This document shows positions 10,511 through 22,690 of a DNA stretch of 64,000 nucleotides, in pieces. Position numbers and translations under genes: made by a program. Source of the DNA: Tyto alba (taxonomy: Eukaryota; Chordata; Aves; Strigiformes; Tytonidae); contig NW_024881321.1 in the NCBI RefSeq assembly GCF_018691265.1, forward strand, positions 24,959,698 to 25,023,697, read 5' to 3'. Each line of letters opens with the position of its first letter. The stretch's first letter is position 1. The notes under the pieces were generated by a model. The model was given only the letters and a program-made list of their open reading frames with translations. It had not been told where the DNA came from and searched no databases.

Positions 10511-13124
10511 ACATATAGAAATCATTGTAGAGAAAACACTTTATGTTTTCTAAATACATTTGTAAAGAAAAATTTTTTTTTTTTTTTTAAAAGTCCCAAT
10601 ATTCCATGAATGATCTGTTAAAATCTTAAGACTAGTAGTACCTGAATCTGAAAGAACAATTTACATCTTCATATCAGTCAGATTCTTTGAAGAACCCCTA
10701 GGCCAACTGTCATAATGCCACTTTAGAGGACTTTTGTTCTTATGCTGCTTAGATAGGATATTATTTAAGTGCTCCTAAGCAGCATGTAAGATTGACTGTA
10801 CTCAGGTGTAAGGATTCACCACAAATCTCTTAGGTCCTCTGAAAAACTAATTTGTTAGATGTGTACAAGTAAAGATTTATTCATCTCTGAATTACCAATT
10901 TTTATGAGTGAAATTTAAAAATGGTATCAGTTTGCAGCCCCTATTTACATGAAATATTTGTTTTTTAAAGAATTAACTCAGGCACTGAAACTACTGAATG
11001 ACAAAGATGACCTTGACACTCCTCAGCCTATATTCTTTATGAATAGTTTAATGTTTTTGGGACTTGCATCAACCTTAAGCTATAGAATGTTTTGAAAGAA
11101 GAAACTATATTCTGCAGCATAGCCAAGGGAAAGAGCTATTTCTTGTAAAATCAGAATTCACTGAAGCAAAGAGGGCAAATAGAGGGGATGCTGGGAAGAA
11201 GTAAACAGAGATGGACCCTGATCTGCAGTTCATGTGAAGGGAAGTCCTCAGGGTCTCCTTTACCCAGGAATCTCCCCTTTCAAGGCATCCTGTTTTCCAT
11301 TAGGTTCCTTCTTCATTACTCTTTCTTACCCACTCCATGACTCTCTATTCTTCATTTTACTGCATACTAGCCTCTTTCTTACAAGGAGGAGGGAAAAACA
11401 GCTCTGCCTGCTGGGTGTCCAAGAACCTGGGCTTCCAGGGACTTAATGGTTACCCCAGATGTAGGCATACAAAGTTTAAGGTTGCAGATGCCTTAAAAGC
11501 AGATAATAATAAAAAACATCCTTGTTGTTTCTATACTATATATAATACAAACCATATGTTTTCTCAAATATGCAATTTAATTTAATGGGAACAGCTTGGC
11601 AACATTTTCAGAATAACTCTAAAATTGTCCTTGATTCTCTGAGTGTGAGATACACAGTTGCACAAACTAAATGAGAAAGATAAGCACCATTTTCCCCATT
11701 ATTTTTAAGCATTTATGCACCTCAGAAGCCACACTCAAGACTTTTGGATGGTTATCTTTAAGGAATTGATTCATATTTTCCAAATATTATTATTTTCCTC
11801 TTGCCCTAGAAGTCTAAAAATATGAGAATAAAAATGCACATAAAAAGACCCCCAAGGACTGAGATAATTGCCTTTGTTGGATGAAAAATAAAATAAAAAA
11901 TTACAGTAAATGTCCATGCGCACTTGGTAGGATATTTCTTTTTTTGCCAAGGGTTTAATTAAGAGCTACTATTAAAAAAAAAAATATATCTTAAAAACAA
12001 ATTAAATCAAAATCAGGCAAAGAAATACAAAAAGTCACCGTGCAGCATTTATCATTTAATTACCATTGTATGATTGTCTGTCCTCCTCTTTTTAATTGCC
12101 ACACTCTCATATGTATTACTTTGTTGTTATTTTTCTTCTAATTAGTTTTATTTGAAAAAGTTAATTATGTGCCACTTATTTCCTTACACTCAGTGTGCAA
12201 TTATCACTGATCCACAGTGAACTGAATGGCTAATGATCATATATGAAGGAAATATCTGGTTTCTCCATTCCAGGGAAGTAAACGTTATTTAGTGATGACT
12301 CTTACATTTGTTTTCAGGTTTCCCTAAATATAAGGATGGGAAAAGCTTCAGGTCATTTTTTATTCAAAAAGAAAATAGTATATTTTATCATAAACCTAGA
12401 TCCAGCATCTAATGACACTTCAGCAAAATGTCACGCATTTATTTATCATCTTCACTGGCTGTCAGTCATTCATATCTTTCTTCTAAATTCCTCGCCATTT
12501 CATAAGATAATTACTACTATGATGACATTAAATGTTAAAAACTGGATAATCCAGTTGAAAATTGCATTAATATCTATAAAATGGGTGAATATTATATAAT
12601 ATCAAACACAAAACACATTTTATGGCTTTTTTACATTTTAACATGTGCCATAGTCTTACGTAGTCAACATTAAACCTGATTTTTAATCAAATGTCATAAA
12701 CACTTTGTATTGAATACAGCTCTAATAATAATATTCCTAAAAGAGAATAATAAGCATAATTAGATGGCACAATGTTGGTGATTAGGTTTTGTAAAATAGA
12801 AATTTCTGTTGATTAATTCAAAGCATATTATTTTATAAAATCTTGCATTATGATTTACTGGGAGGTCGCAGCTCCAGGATGCTGAGTCAGAAGCAAGTAA
12901 ACCATTGTATAATTGTTCAGTTTACAACAATGTAGCTTTCATTTCTGTTAATTTTACAACCACCTTGTTTTAAAATGAAAATTCTCAAAAAAATGAGACA
13001 GCAACTCTAATTCTAGCACTTACAATTTTTCTTAGTAAAATTTTACAGGATTTGAAATAACAAAATACTTTGTACACTTTTCTCAGTGTAGAAAACATTT
13101 GCCACATTTTTTTGAGTGCTTTAT
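10511..13124. other. AT-rich unique sequence, no gene seen
   Basis: No gene is recognised. The open frames at 11234-11446, 11337-11585 and 12336-12599 lack recognisable domains. A subregion at about 12000-12260 is rich in TAATTA-type words and has few simple repeats. It is noted separately as a possible conserved non-coding element. Confidence 0.5.
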
Positions 13125-13548
13125 AAAGAACTTGCTCAAGCAGGGCCACTGAGAACTGGTTACCCAGCACAATATCCATATAGCTTTTGTATATCTCCAA
13201 GGTGGGAGACTCCACAACATCTCTGAGCAACCTGTGCCAAGGCTCAGTCACCACCTCATGGTGAAAAAATGTTTCTTGATGTTCAGAGGGATCCTCCTGT
13301 GCTTCAGTTTGCACACACTGCCTCTTGTCCTGTCTCTGCGCACCACTGAAAAGATCCTGGCTCTGTCTCTTTGCATCCTCTCTTCAGTTTATTTTTATAC
13401 ATTTATAAGATCCCTCTGGAGCTTTCGGTTCTCCAGGTTGAACTGACACAGTTCCGACAGCCTTTCCTCATAGGACAGATGTTCCAGTTTCTTCAGCTTC
13501 TTAGTAGTCTTTCGCTGGACTCTCTCAAGTATGTTCATGTCTTACATG
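13125..13548 (-). mobile_element. CR1 LINE 3' UTR fragment
   Basis: The plus strand is the antisense of a CR1 3' UTR. It shows GGGAGACTCCACAACATCTC, AGCAACCTGTGCCAAGG, TCCTGTGCTTCAGTTTG, GCACCACTGAAAAGATCCTGG, TTCTCCAGGTTGAAC and CTTTCCTCATAGGACAGATG in the expected order. It lacks the terminal octamer tail at the low-coordinate side. The CR1 sense strand is minus. The high-coordinate side is the 5'-truncated end and abuts an unrelated GC-rich patch. The minus-strand open frame at 12985-13314 crosses this UTR and is not a gene. Confidence 0.9.
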
Positions 13549-13880
13549 CTCTGCCCCAGTGATGCCATAGCAAGGGCAGTCTCCAGCTCCCCACAGCGCT
13601 GCTTTGCCTGGCCATAGGCCTCACCAAGCCAGGTATACCTGTGGGCCCAAGTCTGGTCTGGTCTCAGCCTGTCACCAACCCCAGTGAAGCTTCTGATGTC
13701 CAGGGCTGGACATGCCCCTGGTGGTCCCCTGGCTGCTCCACTTCTGTCTGGGCAGTGGGATGGGTCTTTGCTGCTAGCCCCTGACATGACGTCCCATGCG
13801 GACATCCCAATTCCATGGAGCAGTCATCCTGTGAGGCTTTCTGAAGTTGAGCTTGAGAAGTTGAGTGCTCAGAACTGAGG
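13549..13880. other. GC-rich unclassified segment
   Basis: The base composition is clearly richer in G and C than the surroundings. It directly follows the truncated end of the CR1 fragment but does not match the CR1 sequence expected there. Overlapping open frames occur on both strands (minus 13542-13805 and 13664-14008, plus 13684-13878). The minus frame has a Glu/Ala/Lys-rich stretch but no domain I recognise. It could be part of an unrecognised repeat, a retrocopy fragment or an exon. I cannot decide between these. Confidence 0.4.
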
Positions 13881-14037
13881 ACATAAGAAAACAACTGTTG
13901 GCCCCTTTGAGTGTGTGCCCTGAGATATTTTCTGTGGGATTCTTTCACTATTAAATACACAAAATTAGTTTTTTCCCAGCATGAATGGAAGGACTGTAGC
14001 TGATACACTGCAGAACTTGTCTTAGAACTGAATGTAA
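13881..14037. other. Unassigned sequence
   Basis: Short transition from the GC-rich patch to an AT dinucleotide tract. It includes an ATTAAA motif near 13950 with no supported transcript. Confidence 0.4.
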
Positions 14038-14082
14038 TATATATATATATAAATATATATATGAATATATATATATATAAAA
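14038..14082. repeat. (AT)n tract
   Basis: Alternating A and T with a few interruptions (AAATATATATATGAATATATAT). Confidence 0.85.
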
Positions 14083-14816
14083 TTAAGGGAATTTTGTTAT
14101 TATCTGGATATTTTAGTGGTTTTGTGTAAGATGATATTGAACTGCCTGCTAACAGCTGTTTCTAAAGTAACTGCTATGTGATTGTCACTCTTTAGGAGTT
14201 GGATTTGATGCTAGCAAATTTTATTCACAAATGTTAAGTACCACCAGGTGTAAAGAATTCTGGACACATGAATTACAGTATAATAATACAAGTAGACCCT
14301 AGAGTTATAAAAAGAAATGCTTAGAGTTCATGTTCCCCATTTGTAATACATGAATACTTACAACTTCTCTTATGTGGGTGCTGTTAATATAAACATATTA
14401 ATACTATGAAATACTCAGTTACCCATAGAGCAAAGATAACTCTACAAGGAAATGAACATATCTATGTGTGGAGAAAAAATGTAGATGGTGTGGCAAATGT
14501 AAAAAGGTCCTGCATATGTTTAGTACTATTTGTACTTTATAGAGACCAAAATACACATAAGGAAAGTGACGTGTATGTATAAATTATATATACACAGCCT
14601 AAATTATTTCTGTTTGTGAGAAGTTTGATGTGGATGTGTCCAGATTATGCCAAGAGCATGAGTAACCCTCCCTGCACAGACCCGACCCTCTTTCCTCCTC
14701 AAATCCGCAAGGTTTCTAAATTCAGGAGCATGATTGAACAGAAACTTGAAAAGGTAGATCTCAGCAATGGGTCAAAATGAAACAAAACAGAAATAAAAAT
14801 AGCTTATAAATGATCT
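14083..14816. other. AT-rich unique sequence, no gene seen
   Basis: No open frame or repeat family was recognised. Confidence 0.5.
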
Positions 14817-14868
14817 TCCCCCCTCCCTCCTCTCTCCCCACCCCCCCCCACCCCCCACCCCCCCCCCC
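14817..14868. repeat. C-rich tract (G-runs on minus strand)
   Basis: Runs of three to nine C residues are separated by single T or A bases. The minus strand meets the pattern for a G-quadruplex and the plus strand that for an i-motif. It stands alone in AT-rich sequence. Confidence 0.85.
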
Positions 14869-17447
14869 AAGATTTTGCAAGACAGAGTTTTCTTTTTAGG
14901 CTTTTTTTCATAAACTTTCTTGTTTGCTGTTAAAGAAACATACATGCAGTATGCATTTGTGTTATTCTTTCTGTTTTACGGGGATTGCAGCAGAGGTCTG
15001 CCTTAACATTTTGCTCATCTCATCAGTCTCAAAGTCCCTTGTTTTAGCAATACGATCTCTATATTATAAAGAAAATCAAACACATCTTGAATATGCATAA
15101 TAAAAAGATAGTATTGCATAGATTGATTACAGTTTTACACAATTATAGTTCCGACCACAGTTAAATAAAGAGTATTTGATTTTGAAGAATAGCTTTATGA
15201 ATGATAATGCATGACCTTGAGTTCAGTTTCTTCTGTCCTTGGGACATTTCTGTCTATACATCTGTAAGACTAATCTCTATGTGTAGTAAGTACTTTCTAA
15301 TGATTTCCAACCTCATTTTAGGAGAAAAGGGATATAATTTTTGGTACTAATCGAGTTTATGTTTTAGCTAGTTGGTCAGAAAGATTAAACAGAAACAATC
15401 AGCCATCCTGTTTCCTCTTACTAACTGAGTAAATAAATTAATATGCTTCTTTTTTGAGGCATGGCTCTGTAAAAATTTAGAGTACCAAGTTTCATCAGAG
15501 GTGTCATTGCTACAGAAGTTCTTTTGAACTAAGAAGAATGGCTAAAGATGCAACATTCTCTGTGATGTCTTCTGGTGATGTAGCTTCTCCATCCTGCAAA
15601 GAAAATAGATGAGGTGTGCTCCCTTTCCTTCATGAAGCTGATCTACTATTTTGTGTTTCCTTCACTGAGTGTTACATCAGTGTTACCAATCCCAGGCATG
15701 TGGAGTATGGTACTGTGTGCTGTGCACTCTAATGGGTGAGCAATATTCTATGTCTTCTTGACACTCTTGGAACTCACTCTCATGCAAGCTTCACACACCT
15801 CTGGGCTGTTTCCCATCTAACTAAAGTTCTCAAAATAAGAAAATAAACATGGTTGAAAATCACTAAGTTAAGATATGATAAGACCAAAATCCATTTTCTT
15901 TTACCAATTTCTAAAACTGTACTAGACTCTTAAGTAAGTAGGAGTGTATCCTAAGTATTATTACCAATTTTCTATTTAAAAATTCTCAAAGCCTTTGACA
16001 CTTTTTTGCATTTTGAAATTTCCTGTTGTCTTTCATATGGCAGATTTTTTTCAGTGTTGGAATTCACATCTTAAAAGTAAATATATTTTAATGTCATAAT
16101 TAAGCACTATGTCCATGTTTTGTTTTCAGATACAGAGCATGAAAACTTTAATTCACACTTAAATGAAGTTATGAAGTGAATTAAATGTGAATTAAGTGAA
16201 ACTGTGACTTAAGAGAACCAAATTGACCGAGATTTTATCTGTGCATTTTAATCCTAAAAGTGTCCAAATCTACATAAATTTTTCATTTGGTTGTTTTTCT
16301 CCAAGTTAATATTAGCTGAGAAAGATTTAGGAAAGTTTGTTTTTTTTCTTAACAATGTTTAATTGCATTTAAAAAAAAATCGTATATATTATAGATATTT
16401 TCAAATATTTATTGGAATAGTGTCTTTGTTCATGTCGATGTGATGTAGGTAAATTTGGCAACATTGCAAAATAAGTGCTTAAACAAAACAAACAAACAAA
16501 AAAACCCAACCACACAAAAACCCCAAAATATCCTGTTTAAGTTTCGTGTTTATAGGTATAGAGGACAGCTCATAGACACAGAAAAATAGACATGAGCACA
16601 AAAATTATAAAGGAATAGAAATTCTGCTATACAGTAGTTAAGTTTAGACTACCTTGTTCTTTACCAGAAGATTTTTCTAAGTCCTCTGACATCCATATTT
16701 CAGTGGTGATGTGAAATGCGTTATGTTTCCTGGATGGGAGGTGTTGAGTCAGTGATCAAGATTTGAGAACACTTCATGTGACATCTAACATCCTGAGCTG
16801 CAGCCCACTAAACAGTCTGGAAAAAAAAGCTTTTATGTTTTTCACACCTTTTATTTCCCCACCAAGGGGTCAGAAAATGCTTCTGAGTCTTAACAATATG
16901 ACTGTTTTTTCAGAATCAATCTCAGCTACTGTGTAGCATCCACATCTCCTTTGAGGAATCAATATCTTAAAAATTACTCAGAGCAAAAGTTAGGTCTACA
17001 TTATAGGTCAAGCCACGCTGACAGGTTGACAAGGCAGAGAAGGTCATTTATCCTTTATGGCAGAACCAGGAACATAGCTCTGTTCTGATCAATCCACTAA
17101 CAGGATAAGAAAGTGTCTCAAAATGACATGCTGTGTCCACTGAACTTAAACAGCACCAATCTGCTGTTCATTTAAACCTTGCCTTTGGCAGTTTTCTAGA
17201 AATGTGTGTTGAGCACTTCAGTTATCTCTTCTTTTTGTAAGTCTCTGTCTGGAATTTTGTCCTTGGGGGAAAGTTCCTTTTAAAAATGTTTATATATCCC
17301 ACCACTTAAAATGAATATCCAGATTTTACTTCAGAAGACCGTTCAATGGAAAAAGCTTTGATCAAGAGCAACTTATGCACATTTTGTGTTGCTGTATGAG
17401 TATAATCTTGAAAAAGTACACATTCATTTCAAATAACTGTTCAAAAT

Positions 17448-17448
<1 letters not shown>
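14869..17448. other. AT-rich unique sequence, no gene seen
   Basis: No gene is recognised. There is a small A/C-rich low-complexity stretch at 16485-16525. Short repeats of the GAAGTGAATTAA type occur near 16160-16200. Confidence 0.5.

Positions 17449-17480
<32 letters not shown>
17449..17480. repeat. (GT)n microsatellite
   Basis: About 13 GT units, then ATGTGTATG. Confidence 0.95.
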
Positions 17481-17483
<3 letters not shown>

Positions 17484-17533
17484 AATATACCAAAATTGAA
17501 ATGTGAATTTTTCAGGTTTGGACTCTAAAAGGC

Positions 17534-17959
17534 TGTGGTAGGATTTCTTGGGGATCAGGGACATGCACTGATCCTACAGGGTTTGGACAATCCAGGCTGG
17601 GTCTCTGAGCAGAATACTTCCATGTGATAATCTTGCCCTTGAGGTCACATGTAAGGGCAAAAATGAGGAAGTCAAGCTAGTGCTTCCTTCCTGTTGAATG
17701 CCCGGATGCACTAACCACAAAGTAGATTTAGTTTGTACACGTGTACTAACAATGCAGACCGATCACAGCACTTCCGGGGGGGTGGGAGGGGGGGGTGGTG
17801 ATAAGTGCCTTTAGCCAATAGACTGTAAAGCATAGAGCATGTGACCGTGTGGCTCTGTATATCTTGGCGCTATTTGGGCAAATAAAGGAGAATGACTTTC
17901 GTCCCATTGGTGTGAGGTTGTCACTCCGGTCTCACCTTCCGTACAAGGTCCCTCTTACA
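17534..17959 (+). mobile_element. Solo LTR, alpharetrovirus-like (ERVK-type)
   Basis: This 426-bp element starts TGT and ends ACA and is flanked by a perfect 6-bp duplication AAAGGC (17528-17533 and 17960-17965), the length made by avian leukosis-type integrases. It has a TATA-like TATATC at 17858-17863 and an AATAAA at 17881-17886 only about 20 bp downstream, followed by CATTGGTGTG near 17905. In alpharetrovirus LTRs the poly(A) signal likewise lies close behind the TATA box, just before a very short R region followed by CATTGGTGTG. No internal proviral sequence lies on either side, so this is a solo LTR left by recombination between two LTRs. A G-run tract lies at about 17774-17797, in what would be U3. 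The family assignment is inferred from layout and one shared word, not from a database match. Confidence 0.82.
17858..17886 (+). promoter_or_regulatory. LTR TATA box and poly(A) signal
   Basis: TATATC at 17858 and AATAAA at 17881 inside the solo LTR are placed as in alpharetroviral LTRs, where both lie upstream of the R region. Whether it is active is unknown. Confidence 0.55.
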
Positions 17960-17965
17960 AAAGGC

Positions 17966-19149
17966 CAATATTATTTGATGGGATTTCAAAATATCAGTTA
18001 ATCTTACCTACTTTTTACAGTTACAAGAAAAAAGGATTAAAAAAAAAAAATAACGTTGCTTTGAGTGGTTTATAGTTCTGAATCTATCTGTTCACTAAAC
18101 ACTTTCTAAATACATGATCATAAACACATTTACCAACCTGGTAGGAAAAAACTCTGTATTTTTTTCAGTATCCCTTTATGGTGTTTGTTCTTTTCTCTCA
18201 TCCAAAGTTTAGTAGAGTCCATTAGTGAGATAAATGGTACTGTACTTGAAGTACTTCTTTCTTCTCATTAACACTGACCAGACTGGTGCTACATGACATG
18301 ACATGATGTGACATGCTAATCACAATTTATTTATGATGACTGTTTTCCAAACCAATAGAAATCAACGGCCTGTGCTTGTTGGAGGTCACAATGCATCTTA
18401 GGCACATACCTCAAATTGTTATTTCTATTTTTCAGTGAAATTTCATTGCCATTAACATTTTCCAAATAAATTTAGAGAATGTTATTAGTTATGTGTACTA
18501 ATCAATTAATAATGACATTTAAGGCTTAGTTTGTGCCTCTGTCAGAAACATTGCAAACATTATATAATGCTTGTACATGTACCCACAAATGCCCCCACAC
18601 ACACATGTGCATACACCTCTGAATAAAAGTGCTATAAAAAAGAAAGATAGCTTGATGTTTTAGCTGTTGCTGTATCTGCAAAATTTTAAAAGGCATTAAG
18701 TAATTTTATTGGCCATAGAGGCTGGCATTTAGGAGCGTACTAGACACATTTATTATTAGAGAGTTTATATTACTGATAAAGTTAAATATTGAGCAAGATG
18801 TTTTCTCAAAGGCAAAGTTGTCAAAGGAAAATCAGAATAAACTAAAAATAGGCATGAAACCTCATGCTCTGTTAATCTTTTCATATAAAAATAATATTGT
18901 AAAATAATCTGCATTCTTTTAAGGACTCAAAGAACAATCATTTTAAGTAGACTTTCTTAAATTGCTGACATGAATAGTTGTCCTGACATTCAAACCGTTT
19001 CAGCATAACAACTCATTCCAATCAATTCTGCATAGCCAGTAGATCAAGGAACATGATTTTTTTTTTTTTTTTTTCCACTCATTGTACTACATCACAAATA
19101 ATGCATTCTGAGCCCCATGAGACAGGAAAGACATTGATAAACTGGACCA
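17966..19149. other. AT-rich unique sequence, no gene seen
   Basis: A T18 run lies at 19057-19074 just before the next CR1 fragment. ACATG words recur near 18290-18312. No gene is recognised. Confidence 0.5.
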
Positions 19150-19607
19150 AGTCCACTGGAATATTCATCACTGGAACACTTGATCTTTGAGGAGATGCTG
19201 AGAGCCTGGGCTTTTTATAGCTTGGAAAAGAGACAGCTGTGGGAGACGTAATAACAGCTCCCCACCCCACACCCTCCCCTCCTATGGGGAGGCTACTGAG
19301 AAGACAAAGACAGAGTCTCTACTGACGTGCATAGCAGGAGAACAAGACGCAGTGGTCCTAAATTGAAACAAGAAGATGCCAGCTGGATAAAGAGAATTAA
19401 AAATTTCACACAGAGGATAATTAAGCAGAGCAGGCTGCCCAGAGAGGTTGTGCAGTCTCCATCCTTGGAGTCTTTTAATACTCAGCTGAAAAAACCCTAA
19501 ACAATGTGGTCTGAATGCACTGTTAATCCTGTTTAGAGCACAAGGTTGGACTAGGTGGCCTCCTGAGGAACCTACCAACCCAAATGAGCCTGTGATTCTA
19601 CCATTTT
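19150..19607 (+). mobile_element. CR1 LINE 3' end
   Basis: The sense-strand 3' UTR words appear in order: GGAGATGCTGAGAGCCTGGG, TATAGCTTGGAAAAGAGAC, GGGAGACGTAATAACAGC, GAGCAGGCTGCCCAGAGAGG, TTGTGCAGTCTCCATCCTTG, GGTTGGACTAGGTGGCCTCC and CTACCAACCCAAATGAGCC, ending in TGTGATTCTACCATTTT. The last words match the end of avian CR1 elements, with a weak octamer tail. The element is 5'-truncated, as most CR1 copies are. The minus-strand open frame at 19282-19710 runs across it and is not a gene. Confidence 0.92.
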
Positions 19608-20082
19608 GGGGGGGTTTTGAGTCATATGCAATACCTGCAGTGGCAAGGGCAGGACAGTTCCTCAAGTAATTCAACAGAGAATTACACATTTGAGAGTAAC
19701 ATACCCTCACCTTGTAAAAGTCTACAGAATGTTCTAAACAAATACTTTGTCTTTGATTTGTCCATTTGAATACTAAGATTCAGCTTCTAAGTGTATAATT
19801 TCAACTGTATCACCAAACTTAATAAATTGCAGGTCTGACAAACTTGTAGATTTTTTTGTGTTTTATCTCACCTGCTGATAGAAAGTAGATTTGCTTCAGT
19901 CTGTAACAAAACTAAATAATCAACTGGGAACAAATGTTGAAACATAAAAAAACCCAAACCACAAAACATTTTAGGAGAAATTTTCTCCATAAGCCTCCCA
20001 TGCCTTCTGGACCTCACATTAGAAACAAAGCAGTGCTCAACTATTTTTTTCCTGAGGCCATGCACTCTATGTGGCTTCCGGC
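19608..20082. other. Unassigned sequence
   Basis: No gene or repeat family recognised. Confidence 0.45.
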
Positions 20083-20140
20083 GGGGGGAGGGGGGGGGAG
20101 GGGTAGGGGGGTGGGGGGTGAGGGGGTGAGGGGGGGGGAG
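20083..20140 (+). repeat. G-rich tract with quadruplex pattern
   Basis: Runs of four to nine G residues are separated by single A, T or TA/TGA spacers (GGGGGGAGGGGGGGGGAGGGG type). It fits the G-quadruplex pattern many times over. The open frame at 19934-20143 that runs into it is not coding. Confidence 0.9.
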
Positions 20141-22435
20141 TGAGAAAGGCTTTATCCCTAACCACTCTGGCCTGCTACCACCAACGTAATTATATTGGCA
20201 CAGAGGGTGAAAGAGTTTCCGAAGATAAAAAAATCACATGAATATAAAGCATTCATGAACTGATGTATACCCATAGCAATATTTTTCCTCTTTCAACTTA
20301 TGTTGCCACAAGAAATATCTGTTTAAGGTCCAAAAAAGTTATAGGTACAAAAAAGAAATTCAGAATTAAATTTAATTTTTTAACACCACAGAAGATAAAC
20401 AATCATTCTGAAGAAAGTTCACATACTTTTTTCCTATGTGGTCATCTGTTCCACTTCTGCAACTCTGTAGTATCTTGTATAAACAGATGGAATGAAATTG
20501 AGACATCTTTCTGGCTCCTTTGAAATCTGTGGAAGAAAAATTTAACTTCAGTTATCTGGAAGAAGTAATGATGGATAGGTATGTTTTTGCATATATTTTT
20601 AACATGTTTACAAAATTTACAATTTTTTCCAACTGATGCTTTTTTGTAAAACAACAAGAAAAGTAAAAATGTATAATCATTCTATATTATGTGCCAAAAC
20701 ATTTTGACAGAAGAAATCATAGTGCCATTAAAGAGGAGAAATATGTTTTTATATGTTCATTTTACAATCTACTTAATTTTTTAAAACAATAAAATCAAAC
20801 ACACCTGTCTGTTAACATCATATTAATTAAATAAGCTTATATATATCTTTTCTATAAAGGTAATTTTTAGAAAAAAAAAAAAATAATCAGATTAATATGC
20901 TGGTAAACTTTTTAGCAGTCCCTTCTGTTGTTCTTCAAATCTGTAGTTAGTTGCCTAATCAAGGTAACATATTCAAAAGGCTCAACAGCATATCAACTTT
21001 CATTGAGTTTAGTGCAATTTCTCAAAGTAGAATTTACCACATATAATTTTAGACATGCACAATGTAAACTTTCACATCTGAGTTCCAGTGGAGGAGCTTT
21101 ATCTTATACTTTCTAGACAATGAAGAGAAACAAGATGTTGTTGGTCTGATTATTCTAGTTAAATGTAAATAATGACTCTGTGATGACAAAAATCACATCC
21201 TAGACATGTCAATTTATTCCTATTGACAATAAAAAAAGCCTTGGTGTTCATCTGCATTCAGTCATACTAATTCTTTTATGAATTCTACTGTCACTCTGTT
21301 GAGAATGCAGGCTGTTTCAACTTAAAAGCACACATATGAGAAAAGAATCTCATGCTTTAATATGTCCACAAGTTTGCATATATTTAAGGGTAGATCAGCC
21401 TAAATTACATTCTGTTAGTACAAGTTTGCAGAGTTAAGGTAGATATACTTGAATTATGTTCTATTAGTGCAACAAAATAAGTTATAACATTAAAGGGATA
21501 TATACATGTGTATCTAGGTCAATTTCCACACACATGTATTTATATCAGGACTTCTACAGTTATGTGAAAAAAGTTGTTATTAATAAATGGCCACTGGCAA
21601 CTTTTTCAATACACATGGAATTGGGTAGTAATTAAATCCATTACTCTGTTTAATTACTCAATAGATAAAAATGAAGATAAAGCAAGTAGAATGAGAAATA
21701 TATACTCTATGTTTAGATATAGATATAACTATATTATATAAATTCGGGTAAGAGGAAATACCTACTTTTGGATTAGTGAATGTGAAAAAATGGTAAACAA
21801 AGAGTAAGAACTGACCAGCTTACTCTCTATAACATACAATTAATGTACCTCAATACATCAAAAATTATTTGAAAAAGCAATAAATAAAGCAGTGCCAGCA
21901 TAGTGATGATAAAAAATATTTTTGAGGGCATAAAAAAAATGTCAAAAATACACAACAATCTTCTGATAGAAAAAGACTTGGAACAACTGACAGAAGAAAA
22001 TGAACATTAGTTGTGAAATGTAAAAAAAAACAATCAAAATACTATATCCAAATTTCCTATTACCACCGATAAAACAAATCTAAAAACCATTATGGATGGT
22101 TATCTGAGAAACTGACACAACATCATGCATTTGTGAAAAGGAAACACGTACAATAAGAAATCTTAAGGCATTAGTTATGAAATAACACCTTTATAAAAAT
22201 GTTATGTTCCTGATAGGCCTCTATTACATCTATGTTTTAAAAACAAAGTAAAGTATTAGTCATTGTATCTCTTACAACAGAACATATTAGATCTGATGAT
22301 GTTATAATAAAAAAAGGGAAATTATTTTTTTTTTATTCCAGACCAGATTGAATAGGCAGATTTCAAGCTGCCCCCTTTATAGATTTAGAAAACAAGTAAA
22401 GAACTAAAAAAGGAACAAGGAAAAGTGTGAGAGAA
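20141..22435. other. AT-rich unique sequence, no gene seen
   Basis: No recognisable gene. The open frames at 20263-20523 and 20928-21116 have no domain. Confidence 0.5.
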
Positions 22436-22690
22436 AACAAGGAATGTGGAATTGTTTTCACAGAGAGAGAATAAATAGATTAGGTTTCCTCAGCCTGGCA
22501 AAGTAATATATAAACCTGTATGACTAGGGAAGATGCATAGAGAAATTTTTTTAGGCTTTGGTTTACTGTCTCAAAGTAGAGAAATTAGCAGGTTGAATAT
22601 GAAAAGAAAGTGAAAGTTATTTTTTATGCAGAAAGCAAAACAGTTGAAAAAGGGATTAGACTTATTATCAGAAACTGCTAAAAACAATTG
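22436..22690 (+). mobile_element. Very old CR1-like LINE 3' UTR fragment
   Basis: The order of weakly preserved words matches the sense strand of an ancient CR1/L3-type 3' UTR: TTTCCTCAGCCTGGCAAAG, ATATAAACCTGTATGACTAG, GAGAAATTAGCAGGTTGAAT and AAGTTATTTTTTATGCAGAA. Divergence is high and the ends are uncertain. An alternative is chance resemblance in AT-rich DNA. Confidence 0.5.

Noticed and set aside
12985..13314. 109-codon minus-strand frame
   Set aside because: It runs through a CR1 3' UTR. CR1 3' UTRs often leave such frames and do not encode a protein.
19282..19710. 142-codon minus-strand frame
   Set aside because: It is antisense to a CR1 3' end and has no domain.
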